Assembly: GCA_902496345.1 (NCBI GenBank)
Contig: CABVAP010000083.1
Coordinates: forward strand, 1 to 10,016
DNA length: 10,016 bases
Source: an uncultured Eubacteriales bacterium
GTDB lineage: Bacteria; Bacillota; Clostridia; Lachnospirales; CAG-274
Direction of reading: 5' to 3'
Part shown: in pieces, positions 1 through 9,300 of the stretch
Layout: each line of letters begins with the position of its first letter
Position numbering within the stretch: the first letter of the stretch is position 1
Notes under the pieces: model-generated
The model's database searches: none
Told to the model about the DNA's origin: nothing
What the model saw: only the letters and a program-made list of their open reading frames with translations
Position numbers and translations under genes: made by a program

Positions 1-48
1 GGATAAAAGTCTGCGACGCTTTTTGAAATCGACAATAACGATAAAAAT

Positions 49-74
49 TAACTTTGTCGACACTCTGAAAGTTA
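49..74 (-). terminator. Possible weak terminator of the tandem MarR gene
   Basis: Read on the minus strand just after the stop codon of the tandem MarR gene, a 7-bp inverted repeat (TAACTTT / AAAGTTA, 12-nt loop) is followed by ATTTTTAT. The stem is short and AT-rich, so termination would be weak. An overlapping alternative repeat (TCGACAA / TTGTCGA, bases 29-35 and 54-60) has no T-tract. The call rests only on position and the T-run. Confidence 0.35.
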
Positions 75-83
75 GTTATAACT

Positions 84-1055
84 TTAATTTTCAGTTATTT
101 CAAAAGCTTTCAAAAGATATTCAAAAGATTTTACCGTGCTTTCTAAGTCCACATCGTCAAACTTAGCAAAGTAAGTTTCAAGGACATCTTCGACATTTTC
201 TTTTGCTTTTCGTATAATTTCCTTGCCCTTTTCGGTTAATCGTATGTAAACGACCCTGCCGTCCTCATCAATGTTAGGGTGTTCTTTAAATAGATAACCG
301 TCTTTTGTAAGTCTTGAAACAGCGATAGAAACAGAAGAACCACTAGCACAAAGATATTCTTCGAGCTTAGAAACTGTGTTAAGGTTAAGGACAGAAACAC
401 ATTGAAGAATGTGGTATCTATTTCTTGTAAGCGAGCTAAATTCATCGTTCACGCTAGATTTAGAGCTTAAAACAGCTTGAAAATACTCAATGAAACAAAC
501 AAAAAACATAAATAATTTAAATGCCATTTGAGAAACTTCGTCAGTATTCTGAAGATGTTCTTTGTAATAGTCGCTATTTATTATAGTTTGGTATAAATTA
601 GGTTTAGATGAGTTTATGGTAAAAGCAAGTCTTGAAATTCCCTCAGAAAAATTCTTTTTTCTTTCGTCAGAAAACTGTTCATAAATCACCTTGAAATTAT
701 CTGCTAATGCCTCACCAATTTCCCTAAGTTTGTCTTGACCTAATTCAGTTATTTTAAAATAAACTTTTCTCTTATCGTCAAATCCATCAGGGAATTTCTT
801 GCAGATAATGTTTTTCTTAATCATCTTCGAAAGTATGATAGATAAAGTACTTTTGCTTATGTTCATAAACTTAGCCATTTCAGAAACGGTATTTTTGTCG
901 TATAAGGAAAGAGTAATTAATATTTTAATCTGTCTTTCGCTAATATCTTCCGTTGCCTTGTTTAATGAATTGTGCTTGTTATACTTTGCTCTGTACCTTT
1001 GAAGCGTGGTTATAAGTTCGAGCATTTTTTTAGTTGCAATTTCTGTTTTTTTCAT
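84..1055 (-). CDS. Tandem (two-domain) MarR-family transcriptional regulator
   Basis: This is a cytoplasmic DNA-binding regulator of 323 residues, about twice the usual MarR length of 140-160. Two MarR units lie in tandem. The first has a helix-turn-helix at about residues 55-83 (NTVSEMAKFMNISKSTLSII) and a wing at 84-103 containing DDKR. The second has its helix-turn-helix at 226-253 (NTVSKLEEYLCASGSSVSIA) and a wing at 254-273 containing DEDGR. The halves align clearly and both wings end in an I/L-T-E-x-G motif. MarR proteins normally work as homodimers, so one chain probably mimics a dimer; this is inferred. I chose the ATG at 1055 because AGAGG lies 6 nt upstream. An in-frame GTG at 1079 has no ribosome binding site. 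The gene has its own promoter and a possible operator, suggesting autoregulation. The target genes and ligand cannot be told from the sequence. Confidence 0.85.
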   Translation of the reverse strand: MKKTEIATKKMLELITTLQRYRAKYNKHNSLNKATEDISERQIKILITLSLYDKNTVSEMAKFMNISKSTLSIILSKMIKKNIICKKFPDGFDDKRKVYFKITELGQDKLREIGEALADNFKVIYEQFSDERKKNFSEGISRLAFTINSSKPNLYQTIINSDYYKEHLQNTDEVSQMAFKLFMFFVCFIEYFQAVLSSKSSVNDEFSSLTRNRYHILQCVSVLNLNTVSKLEEYLCASGSSVSIAVSRLTKDGYLFKEHPNIDEDGRVVYIRLTEKGKEIIRKAKENVEDVLETYFAKFDDVDLESTVKSFEYLLKAFEITEN

Positions 1056-1132
1056 TTTAGACCTCTTTTCCCACCTCACATATTTAAAGTAATAATTTAA
1101 AAAACGATAATTTAAACATAAAACATATATAA

Positions 1133-1149
1133 GGTAAAACTATTCTACC
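1133..1149. promoter_or_regulatory. Imperfect palindrome, candidate MarR operator
   Basis: A 17-bp imperfect palindrome with GGTA/TACC ends (six of eight half-site pairs match) covers the -10 box and probable start point of the tandem MarR gene. MarR proteins usually repress their own promoters through such sites. Binding here is inferred from position and symmetry. Confidence 0.4.
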
Positions 1150-1170
1150 GTAAAATATTTTTATTGTCAA
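1142..1170 (-). promoter_or_regulatory. Sigma-A-type promoter of the tandem MarR gene
   Basis: On the minus strand a perfect -35 box TTGACA (1165-1170) is separated by exactly 17 bp from TAGAAT (1142-1147), which matches the -10 consensus at five of six positions. Transcription would start near 1135, giving a leader of about 80 nt before the ATG at 1055. The rest of the 292-base gap between this gene and the next is AT-rich and holds only the terminator described separately. Confidence 0.8.
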
Positions 1171-1240
1171 TCATTTTTTTACACTTAATAATACGCAAGA
1201 AAATCAAAAAATCTTATTAAAAAAACGTAAAAATATTGCA

Positions 1241-1290
1241 AAAAATAAAAGAGATATTGTCTAAATTTAAGACAAATATCTCCTTTTTTG
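1241..1290 (-). terminator. Rho-independent terminator after the DUF1189 gene, probably bidirectional
   Basis: The stem GAGATATTGTCT / AGACAAATATCTC (1251-1262 and 1270-1282, one bulged base) is flanked by an A-run on the left and a T-run on the right. It can therefore terminate on either strand. Leftward transcription of the DUF1189 gene reaches it about 65 nt past the stop codon, which insulates the tandem MarR promoter. Confidence 0.75.
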
Positions 1291-1347
1291 TAAAACCTAA
1301 AAAATCATATATGGCAATTTTTCCAAATAAAATCAAAATAAAAAAAA

Positions 1348-2106
1348 TTATTTTATATTAATTTCACATTTTTTTATACCAAAGTACAAATAAGCAATAT
1401 CAAGAATAATTATAAAAATAAAACCAAGATTTAAACCAAACACACCTAAAACAGTTGTAAGTATAACAGCTAATGTTCTTGAATATACAGAAAGTCTAAG
1501 CAACTGTGGAAATTTAAGTCTAGCAGATGTAATTTTAGCAATTATTGCTCCGATAAGGCTAAGCACAAATATGCCTATAGCCTCTGAAATAATAAGCATA
1601 ACAACAGCAATACCGATAAAAATAACCAACAACATATTTATATATCCAGTATAGTTATAAATATCATTTTTTTCAAATTTGTCAATTCCAAGCTTTCCAA
1701 GTAATTCAGAATAAGAGTAGTTTACAACACTAACTCCATTTTTGATAATCATTTTTTCGTTGTCAAAAATAATTCCCTGAGTTGTTCCCTGAAGGTCAAA
1801 CTCACTTCTTGAGTTATTTGCGTCAATAATAATCAATGAACTGCCGTCATCAAAAACAGATGCCTCTACATTGTCAATATGGAGCTTTCCGTCTTCGATT
1901 TTAAAATCTGGCACATATTCTCTAATTAATCCATCTGTTCCACCATTTACAGCATATACAATGCCAAGAGGCAAAATAGAAATAATTGTTGAAAAAAGAA
2001 ATAAAATTACTTCGTAAAAAACAACACTTCTTGCTCTAAGGCTGATAAGTTCTTTATATCTATCAAACTGATAAATCGAAATAGCAAGTTGTTTAAAAAA
2101 ATTCAT
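1348..2106 (-). CDS. DUF1189 family integral membrane protein
   Basis: This 252-residue membrane protein resembles the DUF1189 family, whose role is not firmly known. A Bacillus relative, YvdJ, is listed among maltodextrin-use genes, but that does not assign a function here. The N-terminus (MNFFKQLAISIYQFDRY) is typical of the family. A first transmembrane helix lies at about 29-53. Residues 55-150 form a soluble, probably extracytoplasmic segment. A hydrophobic block at 155-192 is probably two helices, and another at 210-243 probably two more. The short Lys-rich tail would be cytoplasmic. The ATG at 2106 is preceded by GAGGTG at about 5 nt spacing. The gene has its own promoter and terminator, so it is probably monocistronic, although it lies just 100 bp downstream of the MerR gene on the same strand. 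Read-through from that gene is possible because I see no clear terminator between them. Confidence 0.8.
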   Translation of the reverse strand: MNFFKQLAISIYQFDRYKELISLRARSVVFYEVILFLFSTIISILPLGIVYAVNGGTDGLIREYVPDFKIEDGKLHIDNVEASVFDDGSSLIIIDANNSRSEFDLQGTTQGIIFDNEKMIIKNGVSVVNYSYSELLGKLGIDKFEKNDIYNYTGYINMLLVIFIGIAVVMLIISEAIGIFVLSLIGAIIAKITSARLKFPQLLRLSVYSRTLAVILTTVLGVFGLNLGFIFIIILDIAYLYFGIKKCEINIK

Positions 2107-2171
2107 TTTAACACCTCATAGATAATAATTATTTTTTATTCATAAATTCCCCCAAAATTTACTACTTTATG

Positions 2172-2200
2172 ATAATAAATCACTTTTGCCAAAAAGTCAA
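2172..2200 (-). promoter_or_regulatory. Promoter of the DUF1189 gene with a palindrome in the spacer
   Basis: On the minus strand TTGACT (2195-2200) and TATTAT (2172-2177) are separated by 17 bp, a near-consensus sigma-A promoter. The inverted repeat ACTTTT / AAAAGT with a 4-base centre (2181-2196) runs from the edge of the -35 box into the spacer and could be a regulator site. Transcription would start around 2165, about 60 nt before the ATG. Confidence 0.7.
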
Positions 2201-2206
2201 TAAATT

Positions 2207-3040
2207 TCAGATGTTTTCTATAATTGGTATGCACATAAGATACGTTGTAACGTTCCCTAATGGACTTACAATAGTTTCAGTCATATTATCCCCAAAAACA
2301 AAATTATTTTCCATAGCATATTTTTTTGCCTTATTATAATAGGTGAGAAGTTTTTCACCTGCTTTGCTCTCATCGTATACATCATCAGAACTTATTTCAA
2401 GCGTACCATATAAACACTTCTGTTTTTTATAGGTTTCTATAAATTCACTTTCATTTTGTATAAACTCTTCGGCATTAAATTTTTTCATTTCAATTTCACG
2501 CATTGCCCAGCCGGAATATCTAACAATCTTCCCTCTTTCAAGGTCAGCTTTTTTAAAAATTGTTATATGCTGAATTTCCGGAATATCATACAAAAAATAT
2601 TTTAGTTTCTCAAGATATTTTTTATCTTTTAAAATTTCATCGCCTTTGCGATAAAGCATATATTTTAGTTGTGGACAATCCATAGTTGTATAGCTGTCAC
2701 GTAACTTATCTATAGTGTTCATAAGTTCAATGTTGTCTTTCAGCCAATGTTTTATTCTTTTAAGTCTTTCCATTTCCTTTTCTAATTCATCAAACCTATT
2801 TACATATATCTTAGTTATCTCATCATTGTCATTTTCTATCATATCGTTTATTTCGGTATGAGAAAATCCACATTTTTTATAAAGCCCTATCATAGCAGCC
2901 TTGTTTAAATCAAAGTCTTCATAATATCTATAGTTAGAAGAATCTCTCTTTGACTCAAAAAATCCACTTGCCTCATATCGTCTTATGGTATTTGTCGTAA
3001 CATTTAAAAGTTTAGCCAAGTCACTAGGTAAATAATGCAT
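2207..3040 (-). CDS. MerR-family transcriptional regulator with C-terminal sensor-like region
   Basis: This 277-residue regulator has a MerR-type helix-turn-helix at residues 5-23 (DLAKLLNVTTNTIRRYE), a wing around 26-40 ending in YRYY, and a charged coiled coil at about 78-112 for dimerisation. The C-terminal region (about 120-277) resembles the effector-binding domains of drug- or small-molecule-sensing MerR proteins, perhaps GyrI-like; that call is tentative. Four scattered cysteines do not form an evident metal site. The start is uncertain. A GTG at 3052 adds four residues but its GGGAG lies only 1 nt away. The ATG at 3040 lies about 13 nt from the same GGGAG but matches the usual MerR N-terminus, so I prefer it. 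The gene is divergent from the giant pectin esterase gene. A textbook MerR-type promoter between them faces the esterase, suggesting this protein activates it. That link is inferred. Confidence 0.85.
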   Translation of the reverse strand: MHYLPSDLAKLLNVTTNTIRRYEASGFFESKRDSSNYRYYEDFDLNKAAMIGLYKKCGFSHTEINDMIENDNDEITKIYVNRFDELEKEMERLKRIKHWLKDNIELMNTIDKLRDSYTTMDCPQLKYMLYRKGDEILKDKKYLEKLKYFLYDIPEIQHITIFKKADLERGKIVRYSGWAMREIEMKKFNAEEFIQNESEFIETYKKQKCLYGTLEISSDDVYDESKAGEKLLTYYNKAKKYAMENNFVFGDNMTETIVSPLGNVTTYLMCIPIIENI

Positions 3041-3104
3041 AAAATTTTTCACTCCCTTATAGATATTTTATCATAAAGTACAAAAAAAATCTAGCGTTGA
3101 CATC

Positions 3105-3126
3105 GATGTGATAGTTGACCTTGACA
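3105..3126 (-). promoter_or_regulatory. Possible divergent promoter of the MerR gene
   Basis: On the minus strand a perfect TTGACA inside the palindrome (3121-3126) is followed after 16 bp by TATCAC (3099-3104 just beyond the marked span), a poor -10 box matching four of six bases. If used, the regulator would share its operator with the esterase gene and control itself. The weak -10 makes this tentative. Confidence 0.25.
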
Positions 3127-3145
3127 TAATGTCAAGGTTTACAAT
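3115..3145 (+). promoter_or_regulatory. MerR-type promoter (19-bp spacer) facing the pectin esterase gene
   Basis: The -35 box TTGACC (3115-3120) and -10 box TACAAT (3140-3145) are separated by 19 bp, 2 bp longer than optimal. MerR-family activators act on exactly such stretched promoters by twisting the spacer DNA. The spacer is filled by the palindrome described next. Transcription would start near 3152, leaving a leader of about 220 nt before the ATG at 3376. Both boxes and the spacing are seen directly; activation by the neighbouring MerR protein is inferred. Confidence 0.75.
3118..3138. promoter_or_regulatory. MerR-family operator palindrome
   Basis: A palindrome with perfect 10-bp arms (ACCTTGACAT / ATGTCAAGGT) around one central A lies between and overlaps the edges of the -35 and -10 boxes. 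It is the only perfect palindrome of this size between the divergent genes. The symmetry and placement are those of MerR-family operators. Confidence 0.75.
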
Positions 3146-3270
3146 AATATTGAGGATAAAACTTGGAATTTGTTGTTGCAATCTCGTTACAACTTTTCCC
3201 AAATAATTAGACAATCGACAATTTATTTTTATTACAGTTATTTTTCCAAAACTTTTTATCATTTCCTTTG

Positions 3271-3302
3271 TGTGGAATTTTAAATGCCTGTAAAATTCCA
3301 CA
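3271..3302. repeat. Perfect 12-bp inverted repeat in the esterase leader
   Basis: The arms TGTGGAATTTTA (3271-3282) and TAAAATTCCACA (3291-3302) pair perfectly around an 8-base loop. No U-run follows on either strand, so it is not an ordinary terminator. It could be an mRNA leader hairpin or a second operator. A weak promoter-like pair, TTGTGT (3268-3273) and TAAAAT (3291-3296) with 17 bp between, coincides with it. The rest of the leader from about 3152 to 3375 shows no recognised riboswitch. Confidence 0.6.
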
Positions 3303-3360
3303 TACATTAAAAATAAATTTTCTGGTTGTCTTTTTGTTTTTTTAACTATTTTTCAATAAT

Positions 3361-3368
3361 AAAGGAGG
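3361..3368 (+). promoter_or_regulatory. Strong ribosome binding site of the pectin esterase gene
   Basis: AAAGGAGG, a near-perfect anti-16S match, ends 7 nt before the ATG at 3376 and fixes the start, which also begins a signal peptide. Confidence 0.9.
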
Positions 3369-3375
3369 ATATAAA

Positions 3376-6300
3376 ATGGTTAAACAAAAATCTTTTAACA
3401 AATTTTCAAAGATTATATCTTTGATTTTATCTGTAGCTATGATTTTTGGTGCTTTTCAAGTAACTGCATTTGCCGAAACCATAACACAGGGCTTGTGGAC
3501 TATCAACAACGAAGCCTCAAGTGGTACAGCAACTTATGGTGACATTGGTTTTACATATCATAGCCCAACAACACAACTTACTTATGGTCTTTCAGGAAAA
3601 GACTATGTAAGGTCAATAAACACAAATGGTTCTGCATCAAATGGTATCGTTGCAACCGAAGGGAAATCTTATGCCGATTTCACAGCAAAAACAGACGGTA
3701 CTTTAACTGTTTATGTTGGTAACGCAGCAACTAAAACAGGTTATGCAAGCAAAACAACTGCTGACGGAAAAAGTTCAGCAATAGGAAGTTTTATTCCAGG
3801 TAGTAAAGATGATTATAGCAACAAAGAAACAGGCTTTGAGGTTATTCAGGGAAAATCTTGGGCAACCGTTAATATGGAAGTTGAAGAAGGAACTACATAT
3901 TACATAACATTATCCGGTTCAAAAATGTTCTGTTATGGAGCAGAGTTTGTTCCTTACACAACAGTTAGTGGTACTATCTCTGATACAACCGGAGCTTTCA
4001 CAGAAACAGATTATTCAGTTAAATTTATAAATAGAACTACAGGCGATATAAAAAATGTAGACGTTAAAGACAATAAATATTCAGTAACTTTAAAACCTAA
4101 TTACGAATATTCTGTTGCATTTGCCGGAAGTTTAGCATCTAACTTTGCTTTTTCAAGTGCAACAAAATTTATAAATGTAGAAGCTACAGAAACAGCAACA
4201 CAAACAGCCAACCTTAGCATTGAAAAAAGCATTTCTTATGTTGTAAAAGGCTCTATAACAGGTGTTGCCGATGATTATAATACTTCTGATATGAAACTTG
4301 TTTTCATACCAGAAGATACAGCAAGTTTTGAAGATGTTCAGGCAGAACTTAACGAAAACGCTTCTGCATACACTGCACAACTTGTTGCCGGTCAAAAATA
4401 TACACTTAACCTTAAAGGTGCGTATGACTATGAACTTTCTGAAAAAATCGAAGTAAACTACACACCAAAAACAGACGATAAAGATGACACAGACTCACCT
4501 GTTTTAGGTAACCCAGACGGTGACAACGTTATAAGTGTAAATGACGCTGTTGTAACACTTAATTATGTATTAAATGCAAGCACAGCTAATGACACGAATG
4601 CAATTGTAGATAGAATGGATATGAATAAAGACGGTTATGTTACAGCAATTGACGTTTCTATGATTTTACAAAAAGCATTAGAGTCAATCGGTTCTGGAGA
4701 TGACGAAAAACCAGAAAATGACGAAATCACAAAAGATGTTACACTCTCACCTGTAACAACTTATGATGTAAACGGTAAATTTATCGGTCTTACACAAGTT
4801 AGAGGTAAATATCAGGACCTTGATGTAGCTCCAACAGAGCTTACATTAAAAAATATTGATGACGGATACAAATATAACGCAACTATTTCTAACGGAAGCT
4901 ATTCTCTTAAACTTAGAAACGGTAGATATATTGCATCTATCACATCAGATGACTATTCAACTAGCACACACGTTATAGTTGATAATAACGCAACAACAAG
5001 GGATTTACTTTTCAAAGATTTGAGTAAAAAGGAAGTCGCTTATACAGATACATTATATGTTGGTAGCGACAAGGAATACAAAACTGTTCAGTCAGCTGTT
5101 GACGCAGTTACAAATATGACAAGAACAGACGGCCAAAGCGTTACAATCAAAATCGACCCTGGTGTATATCGTGAACAAGTTTATGTTGACACACCAAACG
5201 TAACATTTGAAAGTAATGGTGGTACAAGAGATAATACTAAAATCACTTGGTATTATGGAATTGGCTACAAATATTATAGCTGTGTAAATAGTCTTTATGA
5301 CCCTTACGCTGATTATGATAAATTTGAAAAAGGCAATGCTGTAAGCTATTGGGGTTCTGCTGTTATTACAAGAGTAAATGCAACAGGCTTTAAAGCTAAA
5401 AACATTACTTTTGAAAATTCATTCAATAAATATTTAACTGATGAAGAATTTACAGACGGTGTTGAATTAAACGGTCTTACTGGTATTACAGAGGTTAGAA
5501 AAGAAAGTACAAACGTTGACACAAGAAATGCAACAGAAAGAGCAGCAGCTTTAGTAAACTATGCTGATAAAACAGAATTTTTAAATTGTTCTTTCATAGG
5601 AAGTCAAGACACATTATATACTAGCAATGATACAACAGACGCATATTACAAAAACTGTTATATAGAGGGTCAAACAGACTTTATCTATGGTAATGGTGAT
5701 GTTATCTTTGACGGTTGTGAAATTAATTTCTGTGGATATGATGGAACAAAAGCATCGGCTTATATCACAGCAAACTCAAGCGATGCCGCTCATTTAGCTG
5801 AAGATGGTTATATTTTCAGAAGCTGTTATATTTCATATAACGGTGAAAGAGATGTTACAGCCGGTTATTTAGGAAGAATGTGGGGAAATAGTGCAAAAGT
5901 AGCATTTATCAACACTCAGCTTGAACAATCTGATATGATTATGAATGAAGGTTGGTTTAGTATGACAGTTGCACCTACAGACGAAAGAGTAACACTTAAA
6001 GAATATAATACAACTTACAACGGTAGTAAAATTGACCTCTCTGGTCGTGTAAATGGTGCAGTTGATTCTATCAACTCTGATGATTATTCTGTTGAAAAAG
6101 TATTTATTGAGAAAGGTTGGACTCCAACTTATTATACAACTGATTCAAACAACACTCCTAGCTTTACAACAGAGCCAGCTATGACATCAAACGGTGACTT
6201 AAACACACCTAACCCTGGCGAAACAATAACACTTAGCTATGCACTTGGTGATGAATGGCAAGGTCAAGACGCTTCAAGAATTTCTTGGTATGCAGTTGAC

Positions 6301-9300
6301 ACTGATTTTGATAACACAAGCCTTGACACAATACTTGAAAAAGCTACATTATTGAAAACAACTTCTGCTGTAAGCTCACATACTTTCCAAATTCCAATGG
6401 AATGTGCCGGTAAATATATTATGGCAGTTGTTACGCCTATAACAAATAACGGTCTTACAGGCGAAGCAAAATATATTATTGATACAGAAAAACCTGTAAG
6501 TAGCACTTGGTCAAACCCATCAAACCCTGATGATATTGCTCCTGGTTCCGGCATAAATATCTATCTTGCTGGTGACTCAACTGTAAAAGATTATTCAGCA
6601 AAAGGTATTTACAACGGTGGTAGAATTTTAGGCGAAGGTGCTTGGGGTGAATATTTACAAGATTTCTTTGATAGTAAATATGTAACTGTAAATAACTATG
6701 CACAAGGTGGTAGAAGTTCACGTTCTTTCCTCAACGAAGGAAAACTTGATACAATAATCAAAAATATTAAAGCAGGCGATTACTTATTTATTCAGTTTGG
6801 TCATAATGACTGTGCAAATGGTAAAAAATATTACGAAGAAAGATATGCCCCTCTTATAACTAAAGATGCACAAAAAACAGATTCTGGCTATCCAACAGTA
6901 CTCCCAACAGAAGATTTAAAAGTAACAACACCATCTAACTTAGTTTCAGCTTATGGTGATAAATATTATTCTTGGGATTGTGGAGCAACTTATAAAGGAT
7001 ATATTCAAGAATATATCAATAGAGCATTAGAAAAAGGTGCTATCCCTGTTGTCGTATCTCCTGTTGCAAGATTGTATTATACATCTGACGGAAAAATCAG
7101 AACACATCACGATGCAACAATGACAGATTATGAACCAACAATTGCTTATAACACAACAAATAACGCTTATGTAACAGCTTGCGAAGAACTTTACAACGAA
7201 AATAAAGACAAAGGCGTTCTTTACCTTGACGCTTATGGACTTACTTCAAGTCTTTACGAAAAAGCATATAAAGACAGTGGAAATGACACTTACGGTAAAG
7301 CTGTTATGGCAAATGGCGATAGCACTCATAGCAATAAAACAGGTGGTGTTATTCAAGCTGGTTTAATTGCTAAATGGGCTAAAGACGCAGGAATTTCAAT
7401 TTCTGACTATGTTGTTGAACCAACTACAGTTTATGGCGAAACTCCAGACGGAAATTATATTTTCACAATCAAAAATTCATTATTTGAGGCAAAAGATAAC
7501 AGTTATGTTAAGAGTGATTATTGGACTAATTATGGTCAGGCTCTCTTTGACTCACTTGCTAAAAAATCTGATGATACTACAAAAAATGTAACATTTGACT
7601 TCTCAACAGAAGACGCAATTGCTCTTTATAAAACAAACGCAGATACAACATTTGTAGACGGTGTTTACTCTGGTGTTTATACAAATGATTCTAGAGAAAA
7701 ATTTGACGTAGATGTTTATAAAGACGGTGTTGTATATGATGAAAGCAAAACATCAGACGGTATTCAAGCCGTTGCTGGCAAAAAAATCTTTGCTTTAAAA
7801 GTATCTGATGAGGGTGTTTATAAAATAACTACAACAGCAACTGGCGAAGGTAGTTTAGGTATGTACTCAAATTCAGACCTTACAGAGCTTGTTTCTACAA
7901 CTTCTGAAGATAGTAACACTATTGAATATGCAAAGAAAACTTCTGGAGAAGAAACAATTTATGTTGCAATTACAACAGCAAATGATATGTTTATTTCAAA
8001 AATAAGCGTATCAAAAGAGGAACTTCCAGAAGAAGTACCTAACGATGTAACACTTAATTTTGCAACAGATGACGCTTTAAAACTTTATGAAACAGATGCA
8101 GATACAACATTCGTAGACGGTGTTTACTCTGGTGTTTATACAAATGCCAATGAACAAAAATTTGAAACATCTGTTTATAAAAACGGTGTTCAATATAGTA
8201 ACAGCACTGTAAGCTATGGAACAAAAGCAACACCAAACAAACCTATTTTCTCATTTAAAGCAAAATCACAAGAGGTATATACTGTAAAAGCTACAGCCTC
8301 AACAGGTAGTGGAACAATTGGACTTTTCACAGATGAAGCGTGCCAAAACCCTGTTGCAACAACATCATCTGATAACGCTATTGTTTATAAAAAGACAACA
8401 GCAGATGAAGAAACACTTTATTTTGCAACTACAGACGCAGGAAATATGTACCTCAAAGAAATAACAATTTCATCTTACGTACCTAAAAATGTTATTCTTG
8501 ATTTTTCTAATGCAGAAATAGCAAAAGTTTATACAGATGACTCTTCTTATACAGACGGAGCATACACAGGTGTTTACACAAACGAAGATAATCAAGAATT
8601 TGACGCAGAAGTTTACAGAAAAGCAATTCTATATTCTAGTAGTGGAGATAGCATTGACCCACAATATGGTACAAAATTAAATTATGTAAAAGTGCCTTTG
8701 TTCTCTTTTGTAGCTCCAGAAAAAGGTATGTATACAATCACAACTAGCCTTGGTGCTGGGAGTGGTACATTAAGCTTATTTACTGATAAAGATTGTACTA
8801 ATGAAGTTGCAACAGGTGACGCTGGTTCTACAGTTGTTTATAAAAAAGCAACAAGTGAGCCAGAAACACTTTACCTTGCACCAACAGCCGTTAGTAATTT
8901 ATATTTAAAAACAGCAACAATCAAAAAAGAAGAACTTCCAGCTGATGTAAAAACTGTATTCACAGGAAATGTAACAGGAATTGAATCTGACGACACAAAT
9001 GTAGTTATTACATTAAAAGGTACTACCGAAAACCATACTATAACAGCCGATGAGTACACTAATACAGGTCTTGAGCTTATCCAAGGCGAAACTTATGTTA
9101 TCACAGCAAAAGGTGACAAAGGCGTTTATATAGGAGCTGATTTAGTACCTGATGATAGTGGTACAGCTGACATTGTATTATCAAGATTAATTTTTGATTT
9201 TCCACTTGATTTCGTAGAAAATTATGATGATTATAAGACTTACTTATATTTAATGAATTATAGTGGTGATATAACTGATGCCTATAGTGGAATTACTGTT

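Noticed and set aside
1056..1079. GTG start at 1079 for the tandem MarR gene
   Set aside because: No ribosome binding site upstream, while the ATG at 1055 has AGAGG at good spacing.
3163..3210. A 15-codon TTG-started frame preceded by GAGG in the esterase leader, a possible leader peptide
   Set aside because: TTG start, very short, and no run of regulatory codons or adjoining attenuator with a U-tract. It could be chance.
3071..3307. A 78-codon leftward open frame between the MerR and esterase genes
   Set aside because: It has no ribosome binding site, no recognisable domain, and runs through the MerR-type promoter, its palindrome and the leader inverted repeat.
4153..9059. Several open frames of 60-96 codons on both strands inside the esterase gene
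   Set aside because: All lie within a gene with clear domains throughout, lack ribosome binding sites and show no family features.
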